From Mogibacterium diversum (GTDB lineage: Bacteria; Bacillota; Clostridia; Peptostreptococcales; Anaerovoracaceae), in contig NZ_CP027228.1 in the NCBI RefSeq assembly GCF_002998925.1, forward strand, positions 62,001-126,000: a stretch of DNA of 64,000 nt. The letters are read 5' to 3'. A model generated the notes under the pieces. That model ran no database searches and was not told the origin of the DNA. It saw nothing but the letters and a program-made list of their open reading frames with translations. This document shows positions 34,941 through 43,370 of the stretch, piece by piece. The translations under genes were made by a program, and so were the position numbers. Position 1 is the first letter of the stretch; each line of letters begins with the position of its first letter.

Positions 34941-36002
34941 CTATTTGCCGATATTAACAACTGGCTTGATCAGGTCAGCAGGCTTATCCTTCATGAGCAT
35001 AAGCGCATCCTCAACGTGTTCAAAACCATCAAATCTGTGTGTGATTAGGTGTCTAACATCGAGCTTGCCAACTTCGATTAGGCTAGCGAGCTTCTCGAGT
35101 CTTAGTCTACCACCAGGCATTAGTCCACCTGTGATCATCTTGTGACCCATTCCGCATCCCCACTCAACACGAGGAATTGTTACGTAGGTGCCAGAACCCA
35201 GGTAGTTTACGTTACCAATCTTTCCACCTGGCTTAAGAGCTTTGATGATAGGATCGAAGGATTCAACTCCGCCACCAGCAACGATAGCCTTATCTACTCC
35301 CTTGCCTCCAGTTAGTTCAAGAACCTGCTCATCGATTGATCCTTCCTTATAGCTGATAAAATCAGTTGCACCATACTTCTTAGCAGCTTCCCTGCAAGCA
35401 GGTCTTGTTCCTACGCAGATGATTCTTGAAGCACCCCTTAGGTTTGCGCCTGCAACACTCATCAGACCAACAGGTCCAATTCCGTTAACTAGCACAGTGT
35501 CTCCAAACTGAATATCTGCAAGCTCGACACCGTGGAATCCAGTAGGAACCATGTCGGATAGCATACAAGCTTCTTCTGGCGAAACAGCCTCTGGCATATG
35601 TGCGAGGTTGCCGTCTGCATCATTAACATGGAAGTACTCACCGAATACACCGTCTTTGAAATTTGAGAACTTCCAGCCTGATAGCATTCCGCCGGAGTGC
35701 ATAGGGTATCCGCCCTGAGCTTCTAGGGAAGACCAATCAGGAGTTATAGCAGCAACCATTACACGGTCCCCAACCTTAAAATCTTTGACGAGCTCACCAA
35801 CTTCTTCGACAACTCCACAGCCTTCGTGACCTAGAATCATGTTGTGTCTGTCTCCGAGTGCGCCTTCCCATACGGTGTGAATATCAGAAGTGCAAGGGGA
35901 TAAAGCTAGTGGCCTGATAATAGCATCAAGTGGTCCACATTTTGGACGCTCCTTTTCAATCCAGCCAGTCTTACCAATTTCTAGCATTGCAAAGCCTTTC
36001 AT
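34941..36002 (-). CDS. adh: NADP-dependent zinc secondary alcohol dehydrogenase
   Basis: Medium-chain dehydrogenase of 353 residues that closely resembles the isopropanol dehydrogenases of Clostridium beijerinckii and Thermoanaerobacter from memory: start MKGFAMLEIGKTGWIEKERP, then LSPCTSDIHT and GALGD. Catalytic zinc ligands are in place (Cys37, His59, Glu60, and Asp in LSDMVPTGFHG). The Rossmann motif is GIGPVGLMSVAGA, with GTRP following, consistent with NADP(H). The ATG at 36002 is chosen because GGAGG lies upstream; the longer open frame adds about 70 unrelated residues. It reduces ketones such as acetone or oxidises secondary alcohols, useful for redox balance in a fermenter. Confidence 0.92.
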   Translation of the reverse strand: MKGFAMLEIGKTGWIEKERPKCGPLDAIIRPLALSPCTSDIHTVWEGALGDRHNMILGHEGCGVVEEVGELVKDFKVGDRVMVAAITPDWSSLEAQGGYPMHSGGMLSGWKFSNFKDGVFGEYFHVNDADGNLAHMPEAVSPEEACMLSDMVPTGFHGVELADIQFGDTVLVNGIGPVGLMSVAGANLRGASRIICVGTRPACREAAKKYGATDFISYKEGSIDEQVLELTGGKGVDKAIVAGGGVESFDPIIKALKPGGKIGNVNYLGSGTYVTIPRVEWGCGMGHKMITGGLMPGGRLRLEKLASLIEVGKLDVRHLITHRFDGFEHVEDALMLMKDKPADLIKPVVNIGK

Positions 36003-36423
36003 TGTGTTACCTCCATTTTTGATTTTTTTTAATGTCATTAAGTGTTTTGTATGCAAGCCTTCTGCGAGAAAGTGAGAACACCTGCTCTTTGTTAATATAT
36101 TGACATGAATTTGAAAAGAAAGCAACAAGATTATATTGTAAACAAAATCTAAAAATATTGGAATTTTAAGGGTTGTAAAGAGCGACAGAAGGCGATAAGT
36201 CTTATATGCAAATGAGTACATAGGTTATAAAATATATTTAAATCTCAATATTGATAATTATCTATCAATATTATATAAAACTTTAATCGTTAAAATCATC
36301 AATTAAAAATGAGCAGGTGGAGTGAAATTTGGGACTAATAGGTAGATATAGATGTATGAGCTATGCAAAATGAATGATGAATATTGATAGCGTGATATAT
36401 AATTGCATAATCGAAAAAAGGGA

Positions 36424-36452
36424 TTGACATTCACTATATCAAAGGTTATATT
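36424..36452 (+). promoter_or_regulatory. sigma-A promoter for ahpC
   Basis: TTGACA at 36424-36429 and TATATT at 36447-36452, 17-base spacer. The 125-base leader folds into stacked hairpins (see findings). No clear PerR box is evident by eye. Confidence 0.78.
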
Positions 36453-36490
36453 ACGAGTAAGAGGGGACTAACTCTCTTGAAAATATTTCT

Positions 36491-36538
36491 GCATTTACGG
36501 GCAGGTATGTAATTCACAGCCTGCCTTTTGATAAATGC
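36491..36538 (+). promoter_or_regulatory. nested hairpin in the ahpC leader
   Basis: Outer arms GCATTTA (36491-36497) and TAAATGC (36532-36538) enclose inner arms GGCAGG (36500-36505) and CCTGCC (36520-36525). A third small stem GTTAG/CTAAC lies just before the ribosome-binding site. The inner hairpin is followed by TTTT, so it may act as an attenuator or stabiliser. Confidence 0.5.
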
Positions 36539-36579
36539 AAAGGTTAGATATAGCTAACTATATAAAGGAGGATATTGGT

Positions 36580-37143
36580 ATGTCTTTAATTAATAAAGAA
36601 GTAGCGGATTTTTCAGCTCAGGCTTATGTGAATGATGAGTTTAAAACTATTACTAAAGCGGATATATTAGGAAAGTGGAGCGTTTTCTTTTTCTACCCAG
36701 CTGATTTTACTTTCGTGTGCCCAACGGAGCTCGAGGATCTTCAGATGAAGTATGCAGAGTTTCAGAAAGCTGGATGCGAGGTATATTCAGTATCTTGCGA
36801 TACTCACTTTGTGCACAAGGCATGGCACGATAATTCGGAGAGTATTGGCAAGATTACTTATCCGATGCTCGCTGACCCTACACAGGCGCTCGCAAGGGAC
36901 TTTGAAGTTCTGATTGAAGATCAAGGCATTGCGGAAAGAGGAAGCTTCATAGTAAATCCTGAGGGGAAGATTGTGGTATATGAAGTTAATGCAGGAAATG
37001 TTGGAAGAAATGCAGAAGAGCTGCTTAGAAAGCTTCAAGCTAGCCAGTTCGTAGCTGAGCATGGTGATCAGGTGTGCCCGGCTAGATGGACTCCGGGTGC
37101 AGCAACACTGAAGCCTGGGATTGATCTAGTAGGGGCTCTATAG
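36580..37143 (+). CDS. ahpC: alkyl hydroperoxide reductase, peroxiredoxin subunit
   Basis: Typical 2-Cys peroxiredoxin of 187 residues, the standard AhpC length. Peroxidatic Cys47 is in ADFTFVCPTE and the resolving cysteine Cys166 in DQVCPARWTPG. It detoxifies peroxides in the cytoplasm, a key defence in an anaerobe. ATG 36580 follows AAAGGAGGATATTGGT; an in-frame ATG 15 codons upstream has no site. No ahpF reductase gene is adjacent, so the electron donor must be encoded elsewhere. Confidence 0.96.
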   Translation: MSLINKEVADFSAQAYVNDEFKTITKADILGKWSVFFFYPADFTFVCPTELEDLQMKYAEFQKAGCEVYSVSCDTHFVHKAWHDNSESIGKITYPMLADPTQALARDFEVLIEDQGIAERGSFIVNPEGKIVVYEVNAGNVGRNAEELLRKLQASQFVAEHGDQVCPARWTPGAATLKPGIDLVGAL

Positions 37144-37147
37144 ATAT

Positions 37148-37267
37148 AGCTAGAGCAACTAAAGGGCAACTAGGTTGACTAAGAATCAGCTAGAGTGGAT
37201 AAGTGATAACTAGAGTGATTAAGAGATAGCTAAAGCACCTATAGATCATATATAGACCACATAAGTA
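37148..37267. repeat. six degenerate 20-bp tandem units downstream of ahpC
   Basis: Units begin at 37148, 37168, 37188, 37208, 37228 and 37248 with no indels. Units 1-5 share the head ARCTARRG (for example AGCTAGAGCAACTAAAGGGC, AACTAGAGTGATTAAGAGAT), with A and G alternating at position 2; unit 6 is weak. The array has stop codons in all frames and looks non-coding. It fills most of the gap between the ahpC stop and the convergent terminator. Confidence 0.75.
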
Positions 37268-37285
37268 GCAAATCATAACGAAAAA

Positions 37286-37313
37286 AATGGGGGATGCTAA
37301 TGCATCCCCCATT
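37286..37313. terminator. terminator between convergent ahpC and gdhA
   Basis: 12-base arms AATGGGGGATGC (37286-37297) and GCATCCCCCATT (37302-37313) with a 4-base loop. On the minus strand it is followed by a run of T (complement of AAAAAAA at 37281), a strong terminator for gdhA; on the plus strand the T run is weak. Confidence 0.88.
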
Positions 37314-37347
37314 AATTGTTTGGTGTTATATCTCCGAGTATCAGAGC

Positions 37348-38694
37348 TTATACAATGCCCTGCATCATCATAGCTTCTGCAACTCTCTCGAATCCAGCGA
37401 TGTTAGCGCCAGCTACGAGGTTTTCACCGAGGTTGTACTTAGCACAAGCTTCCTCTGTGATCTTGAAGATGTGAACCATGATGTTCTCTAGCTCAGCGTA
37501 TACTCTCTCCTTGTTCCAGATGAGGTGCTCAGCGTTCTGTGCCATCTCGAGGCAAGAGCAAGCAACTCCACCAGCATTAGCAGCCTTGGAAGGAGCAACT
37601 ACGCAACCATTCTCCATGAGGTACTGAACAGCCTCGTTTGTTGTAGGCATGTTAGCTCCCTCGATGAGGTATCTAGCTCCGTTAGCAACCATTTCCTTAG
37701 CCCAATCCATAGTGATGTCGTTCTGCATAGCGCAAGGTAGGTATAGATCAGCCTTAACTTCCCAAGGTCTCTTTCCAGGGATAAACTTAGCGTTAGGGAA
37801 CTTCTCTACGTAAGGTGCGCAAACGTTCTTTCCAGAGTTACGTAGCTCAAGAAGTGTGTTGATCTTCTCTGGTGTTGTGATTCCTTCCTCGTCGAGGATG
37901 TATCCGTCTGGTCCAGAAATTGTGATTGGCTTTGCACCTAGTTCAACTAGCTTAGTGATTGTTCCCCAAGATACGTTACCGAATCCGGAAACAACTGCAG
38001 TCTTTCCTTCAAGGGAATCACCGAAGTGGTTGAGGACCTCTCTAGCGAAGAATACGATACCGAAACCAGTAGCTTCTGTTCTTCCGTTTAGTCCGCCGTT
38101 TGTAGTTCCCTTACCAGTCCATGTTCCGTCGTACTGGTTAGTCATTCTCTTGTACTGACCCATCATGAAACCGATTTCTCTGCCGCCTACACCCATGTCT
38201 CCAGCAGGTACGTCAGTGTTAGGTCCGATGTGCTTGTAGAGCTCTGTTACGAAGCTCTGGCAGAATCTCATAACTTCTGCATCCGACTTTCCAGCTGGAT
38301 CGAAGTCAGAACCACCCTTACCACCTCCGATTGGAAGTCCTGTTAGGGAATTCTTGAAAATCTGCTCAAATCCGAGGAACTTAAGGATTCCTGGGTATAC
38401 GTTAGCCTGGAATCTTAGACCACCCTTATATGGTCCTAGAGCGCTGTTGAACTGCACTCTGTATCCTCTGTTAACCTGAACTTCACCATTATCATCAACC
38501 CAAGGAACTCTGAACGAAATCATTCTTTCAGGCTCGATAAGTCTCTTTACAAGACCAGCCTTCTCATACTCAGGATGAGCTTCAAGAACTGGCTCGATTG
38601 ATAGTAGAACTTCTTCTACAGTCTGAAGGAACTCAGGCTCGTTTGGATAGTTCTTCTTAGCGATGTCGATGTACTTTTGTGAAATATTAGCCAT
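37348..38694 (-). CDS. gdhA: NADP-type glutamate dehydrogenase (hexameric)
   Basis: 448 residues, normal for the small hexameric class. Substrate-site motif GLPIGGGKGGSDFDPAGKSD contains the catalytic lysine region; GPNTDVPAGDMGVGGREIG follows, and the nucleotide-binding turn is AVVSGFGNVSWGT. It links ammonia and 2-oxoglutarate to glutamate. The minus-strand start ATG at 38694 follows AAGGAGTTTAAA. A consensus promoter lies upstream and the leader has a small hairpin GGTGC/GCACC. Confidence 0.96.
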   Translation of the reverse strand: MANISQKYIDIAKKNYPNEPEFLQTVEEVLLSIEPVLEAHPEYEKAGLVKRLIEPERMISFRVPWVDDNGEVQVNRGYRVQFNSALGPYKGGLRFQANVYPGILKFLGFEQIFKNSLTGLPIGGGKGGSDFDPAGKSDAEVMRFCQSFVTELYKHIGPNTDVPAGDMGVGGREIGFMMGQYKRMTNQYDGTWTGKGTTNGGLNGRTEATGFGIVFFAREVLNHFGDSLEGKTAVVSGFGNVSWGTITKLVELGAKPITISGPDGYILDEEGITTPEKINTLLELRNSGKNVCAPYVEKFPNAKFIPGKRPWEVKADLYLPCAMQNDITMDWAKEMVANGARYLIEGANMPTTNEAVQYLMENGCVVAPSKAANAGGVACSCLEMAQNAEHLIWNKERVYAELENIMVHIFKITEEACAKYNLGENLVAGANIAGFERVAEAMMMQGIV

Positions 38695-38763
38695 TTTAAA
38701 CTCCTTACAAAAAATACAATATAAAAATGTATAAATTCTGGTGCCTCTGCACCATATAGTTGA

Positions 38764-38792
38764 ATTTTAGCACTCTGATAATACGCTGTCAA
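38764..38792 (-). promoter_or_regulatory. sigma-A promoter for gdhA (minus strand)
   Basis: On the minus strand TTGACA (38792-38787) and TAAAAT (38769-38764) are separated by 17 bases, about 70 bases before the gdhA start. Confidence 0.78.
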
Positions 38793-38936
38793 CGTGTATA
38801 CAATATACAGCGATGCACTATAAATAAAGTTGGAACGACGATTATTCAATAGTTTGACAGATTTTTAATATTAGATTAATGCAGGGCACTATGATAAAAT
38901 TAAAAGTAATTATTTTATGGAAGAAAGTTGAGAAAA

Positions 38937-41264
38937 ATGGATCTGAGCAGACTTAATAAAGAGCAACAAGAAGCGGTAAAGCATATGGAGGGACCACTGC
39001 TGATTTTAGCAGGTGCTGGAAGCGGGAAGACCACTATGATGACTCACCGTATAGCATACATGCTAGAAAAGGGAGTGAGCCCTTATAATATCTTGGCTGT
39101 TACATTTACAAATAAAGCTGCCGGGGAGATGAAGGATAGGATTGAGTCGCTGACTGGAGGTACTCGAGGCATGTGGGTGATGACATTTCACGCCATGTGT
39201 GTTCGTATACTCAGAAATCACGGGGACGTTCTTGGATTTAAAAACGGATTTTCGATATACGACGAGTCAGACAAGAAGGCTCTTCTCAAAAGAATCGTCA
39301 AAGACCTTAAGATTGATGAAAAGATTTATCCAGTTTCGTACCTTGGGAGTGTAATAAGCTCTTGTAAGGAGGCTGAGGAAGATCCCGACGATTATATAGA
39401 GAACAACTCTATGAATTTCAAAGCCGAGACGGTCGCAAAGGTATACGCGAGATACATGGAAGATCTACAGCAGAATAACGCTATGGATTTTGATGACCTC
39501 CTCTGGAATGCTGTCAAGCTGTTTGAAGCGAGCAGCGAGGTTCTTTCATATTACCAAGAGAGATTTAAATATATAATGGTAGACGAGTATCAGGATACAA
39601 ATTATCTTCAGTACAAACTCATACATGCTTTGGCGGAGAAGAGCCATAATCTATGCGTGGTCGGCGATGACGACCAATGTATCTATCAATGGAGAGGTGC
39701 AGATATTAGGAATATTCTCGACTTCGAGAAGGATTTTCCTGAAACCAAGGTCATCAAACTAGAGCAGAACTACAGGTCCGATGCCAACATACTAGATTTA
39801 GCTAACTCTGTAATTGCTAACAATAGAAACCGTAAGGCGAAAGAGCTTTGGACAGATAGGAATGAAGGCAATAAGATAACGTACCGTAGACTCGAGGATG
39901 AACAGCGAGAGGCTTGGTATGTAGGCGGTGAAATCCAGCGTTTGCATGATGAAGAAGGTGTTCCGTTTAACGATATGGCTATCTTGTATCGAAAGAATGC
40001 ACAGTCTAGACCGTTCGAAGAAAAGTTTTCATTTAGAGGCATCCCGTACAGGGTTTTAGGTGGCACTAGATTTTACGACCGCAAGGAAATCAAAGATGTG
40101 ATGTCATACATGCACCTCGTCGAAAACCCTAGCGATGACGTGGCTATGGCGAGGATAATAAACGAGCCTAAGCGGGGACTAGGACCGAAGAGCCTAGGCG
40201 GAATAGTTTCATATGCCAAGGCATACAAACTAAGCATATTTGAAGCACTCAAGGAGCAGGAGGTTCTGGGTTCGCTGTCAAGGAAATCGAGAGCTGCAGT
40301 AGAAGATTTAGTTACGATGCTCGATGAACTAGGAGCTGAACAGGATAACATGGAGCTTTCAGATATATATGACAATCTGATTAGACGCTCAGGTTATCTG
40401 ACAGCACTCGAAGCAGAAAATACAGTAGAAGCAGATGCGAGGATAGAGAACATCCTGGAGCTGCGCTCGGTGATAGTAGAATTCGAGGAAAAAGCAGCAG
40501 GCTCAGTGCTGACAGATGAAGAAGACGAGTTCAGAGAGGAGAGAGATAGGCTAAGAGAAGATGGATTTGATGTAAAAGAACCCACCTTGCTCCAGTCATT
40601 CCTCGAGAGAATCGCACTGCTGTCGGACATAGATAATAGAGATGAGAGCGAAGATGCGGTTGTGATGATGACGCTACATAGCTCTAAGGGACTTGAATTT
40701 CCAGTGGTTTTCATGCCGGGTATGGAAAACGGTTTGTTCCCAGGGTCAGCATCTATGGATGATCCAAGCAAGATGGAGGAGGAGCGCAGGCTCTGTTACG
40801 TTGGAATTACAAGAGCTATGAGAAAGCTTTACCTAACAGGTGCGCAGACTAGGATGCTCTACGGTAGGACGGACTTCACGATTGAATCGGAATTCATGAG
40901 AGAGATGGACACAGATCTCCTAGATGGTGATCCGACAGTAGCAGAGAGGTCGGCTAATGCAGGCGGAATCTGCGGAGACGGCGGAATACTCGGAATGAGA
41001 GAATTCAAGGGTAGATATGAAGGTAGTGCGGATGGCTATGATGCCAGCTTCTCTAAACCATTTGATGCACTTAAATTCGCTAAGAAACAGGCTTCCAAGG
41101 GTATAAGCAACGAAGGCTTTGAGGCAGGAGACAGGATTCGCCATCCGAAGTTCGGAGAAGGTCTGCTCATAGACCAGGATGCTAAAACGCTGACTATTGC
41201 CTTTGATTCCGTTGGGATTAAAAAGCTTGGCAAGGGCTTCGTCAAGCTAACTAAAGTCGAGTAG
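38937..41264 (+). CDS. pcrA: ATP-dependent DNA helicase PcrA/UvrD
   Basis: Superfamily 1A 3'-5' helicase, 775 residues. Walker A is AGAGSGKTTMMTHR with Lys31; motif II MVDEYQDTNYLQ; motif III VGDDDQCIYQWRGAD; motif V LHSSKGLEFPVVF; motif VI RLCYVGITRA. The C-terminus ends in a Tudor-like segment (FEAGDRIRHPKFGEGLL) that contacts RNA polymerase in PcrA. I use ATG 38937; a TTG three codons earlier has its putative site too close. ligA follows 69 bases later, the common pcrA-ligA pair. Confidence 0.96.
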   Translation: MDLSRLNKEQQEAVKHMEGPLLILAGAGSGKTTMMTHRIAYMLEKGVSPYNILAVTFTNKAAGEMKDRIESLTGGTRGMWVMTFHAMCVRILRNHGDVLGFKNGFSIYDESDKKALLKRIVKDLKIDEKIYPVSYLGSVISSCKEAEEDPDDYIENNSMNFKAETVAKVYARYMEDLQQNNAMDFDDLLWNAVKLFEASSEVLSYYQERFKYIMVDEYQDTNYLQYKLIHALAEKSHNLCVVGDDDQCIYQWRGADIRNILDFEKDFPETKVIKLEQNYRSDANILDLANSVIANNRNRKAKELWTDRNEGNKITYRRLEDEQREAWYVGGEIQRLHDEEGVPFNDMAILYRKNAQSRPFEEKFSFRGIPYRVLGGTRFYDRKEIKDVMSYMHLVENPSDDVAMARIINEPKRGLGPKSLGGIVSYAKAYKLSIFEALKEQEVLGSLSRKSRAAVEDLVTMLDELGAEQDNMELSDIYDNLIRRSGYLTALEAENTVEADARIENILELRSVIVEFEEKAAGSVLTDEEDEFREERDRLREDGFDVKEPTLLQSFLERIALLSDIDNRDESEDAVVMMTLHSSKGLEFPVVFMPGMENGLFPGSASMDDPSKMEEERRLCYVGITRAMRKLYLTGAQTRMLYGRTDFTIESEFMREMDTDLLDGDPTVAERSANAGGICGDGGILGMREFKGRYEGSADGYDASFSKPFDALKFAKKQASKGISNEGFEAGDRIRHPKFGEGLLIDQDAKTLTIAFDSVGIKKLGKGFVKLTKVE

Positions 41265-41333
41265 TGACTACATAGGTAAGGGGATTTACAGGAACGAATT
41301 CACTAACAGTAAGAGAAGTAAATAGGGGATATT

Positions 41334-43295
41334 ATGAATCTTGATGACAAGAAGAGAAGGATAGAGGAGTTAATAGAAACTCTTAACAAGGCTTCGGCAG
41401 CGTACTATGACGAGGCTAGTGAGATTATGAGCAATTACGAATACGATGCGCTGTACGATGAGCTTGAATCGCTTGAGAAGAAGACGGGGTATACTCCTCT
41501 GAATAGTCCGACTAAGAATGTCGGCTACACAGTTCAGTCGGAGCTCCCTAAGGAAAGGCACAGAAGCCGTATGCTTAGCCTTGATAAGACTAAGAGCCGT
41601 GAGGAACTCGCGGCTTGGCTTGGGGATCATGAAGGACTCTTATCATGGAAGCTCGACGGTTTAACCGTTGTGCTCACATATGAGGGAGGAGAGCTAGTCA
41701 AGGCCGTGACACGTGGAAATGGGGATATCGGAGAGGTTATCACGCCTAATGCACGTGTATTTGTCAATGTACCGAAGCACATTCCTTACAAAGGGCATGC
41801 TGTAATCCGTGGCGAGGCGGTTATTACCTATGAGGAATTCGATAGAATCAATGAGGCAATCGACGATGCAGATGCGAAGTATAAGAATCCGAGAAACCTA
41901 TGCAGCGGAAGCGTAAGGCAGCTAAATAGCAAAATTACCGCTGAGAGAAATGTTAGGTTCTATGCTTTCACGCTCAGCGAAGCAGATGGAGTTGATTATG
42001 AAGGCCTTAGATCAAACCAAATGAAGTGGATGGCGGAGCAAGGCTTCGACGTGGTTGAATACGTGAAAGTAGATAATAAGAGTATTTTCGAAGCGATAGA
42101 CAATTATGCAGAGAGAGTGCATAGCTTTGAGATCCCGTCTGATGGCCTCGTGCTGACATTAGAGGATTTAGAATATGCGGCTACACTTGGAACGACCGCG
42201 AAATTTCCGCGTGATTCTCTGGCTTTCAAGTGGGCAGATCAGCAAGCGGAGACAATTCTCCGTGAAATCGAATGGAGCCCATCGAGAACTGGGCTGCTAA
42301 ATCCAATTGCTATATTTGACCCGGTAGAACTCGAAGGAACCACAGTTAAGAGAGCATCGGTTCATAATCTTAATATAATGGAAACCCTAAAGCTAGGCAT
42401 CGGTGATACTATCACCGTATACAAGGCGAATATGATAATACCGCAGATTGGTGATAACCTTACTAAGAGTGGGAATATTGAGCTTCCTAGCCATTGTCCG
42501 GTATGCGATGGTACTACAGAGATAAAACTGATGACCGGCACAAAGGTACTTACATGCACCAATCCAAATTGCCTGGCTAAGCAGGTGAAGAGATTTTCTC
42601 TATTCGTATCGAGGGATGCGCTTAATATCGAGGGACTATCTGAACAGACCTTGCTAAAGTTCATAGGACTCGGTTATATCAAGTCTTTCGCTGATATATT
42701 CCGACTAGAGAATCATAGGGATGAAATCGTAGAATTAGATGGTTTCGGTAAAAAGTCATATGATAAATTATCATCATCGATAGAGAAGTCTCGCCATACA
42801 GTCCCAGCTAGGATTCTTGTTGCACTTGGTATACCTGGAGTTGGTGTTACTACTGCAGCTCAGATTGCGAGAGCGTATGAGAATAAATGGGCTAAAATTT
42901 CTTCGCTCACTTACGATGAACTTATATCCGTAAGTGGCATCGGAGAAGTTATGGCTAGAGACTATGAGGCTTTTTTTGCAGATGAACACAACAAGTCTGT
43001 CGTTTTGGATTTAGTGAGCGAACTCGACATAGATGAGAGCTATGAGAAGGCCGGGGAAGCTTTGTCGGGTGAAATCTTTGTAATAACTGGCAGCCTTGAA
43101 CATTATAAGAGCCGCACTGAACTTAAGAAGGAAATCGAGGCACAGGGAGGTAAGGTTGCAGGAAGCGTTAGTAAAAACACCAGCTATCTCGTGACCAACA
43201 ATCCTGAATCAGGTTCGTCTAAGAACAAGGCAGCAGCGGAACTCGGTGTAAAAATCATAACAGAAGACGAAATTCGTACGATGCTCGGATATTAG
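41334..43295 (+). CDS. ligA: NAD-dependent DNA ligase
   Basis: 653 residues. The adenylated lysine is Lys106 in SWKLDGLTVV. Domain Ia is at the N-terminus (AYYDEASEIMSNYEYD). The OB-fold region is followed by a Cys4 zinc finger (CPVCDG...CTNPNC), helix-hairpin-helix repeats (LVALGIPGVGVTTA) and a C-terminal BRCT domain from about residue 580 (GEIFVITGSLEHYKSRTEL). Seals nicks in replication and repair. ATG 41334 follows ATAGGGGATATT. Confidence 0.97.
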   Translation: MNLDDKKRRIEELIETLNKASAAYYDEASEIMSNYEYDALYDELESLEKKTGYTPLNSPTKNVGYTVQSELPKERHRSRMLSLDKTKSREELAAWLGDHEGLLSWKLDGLTVVLTYEGGELVKAVTRGNGDIGEVITPNARVFVNVPKHIPYKGHAVIRGEAVITYEEFDRINEAIDDADAKYKNPRNLCSGSVRQLNSKITAERNVRFYAFTLSEADGVDYEGLRSNQMKWMAEQGFDVVEYVKVDNKSIFEAIDNYAERVHSFEIPSDGLVLTLEDLEYAATLGTTAKFPRDSLAFKWADQQAETILREIEWSPSRTGLLNPIAIFDPVELEGTTVKRASVHNLNIMETLKLGIGDTITVYKANMIIPQIGDNLTKSGNIELPSHCPVCDGTTEIKLMTGTKVLTCTNPNCLAKQVKRFSLFVSRDALNIEGLSEQTLLKFIGLGYIKSFADIFRLENHRDEIVELDGFGKKSYDKLSSSIEKSRHTVPARILVALGIPGVGVTTAAQIARAYENKWAKISSLTYDELISVSGIGEVMARDYEAFFADEHNKSVVLDLVSELDIDESYEKAGEALSGEIFVITGSLEHYKSRTELKKEIEAQGGKVAGSVSKNTSYLVTNNPESGSSKNKAAAELGVKIITEDEIRTMLGY

Positions 43296-43370
43296 GGGGT
43301 TATCGAAAAGTCTATTTCGATATATAATAAATATTCGCAGTACTAAATTTTAAAGTGAGGAGGAAGGCCA

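Larger units (their letters stand above)
36003..36579. other. 577-base divergent intergenic region between adh and ahpC
   Basis: AT-rich. It holds the adh ribosome-binding site near 36012 (minus strand), a possible minus-strand -10 (TATAAT, 36131-36136) with only a weak -35, then the ahpC promoter and structured leader (listed separately). No other open frame of note is seen. Confidence 0.6.

Noticed and set aside
36003..36221. Long N-terminal extension of the alcohol dehydrogenase frame
   Set aside because: The homologous start with GGAGG is at 36002; the extra 70 residues resemble nothing in the family.
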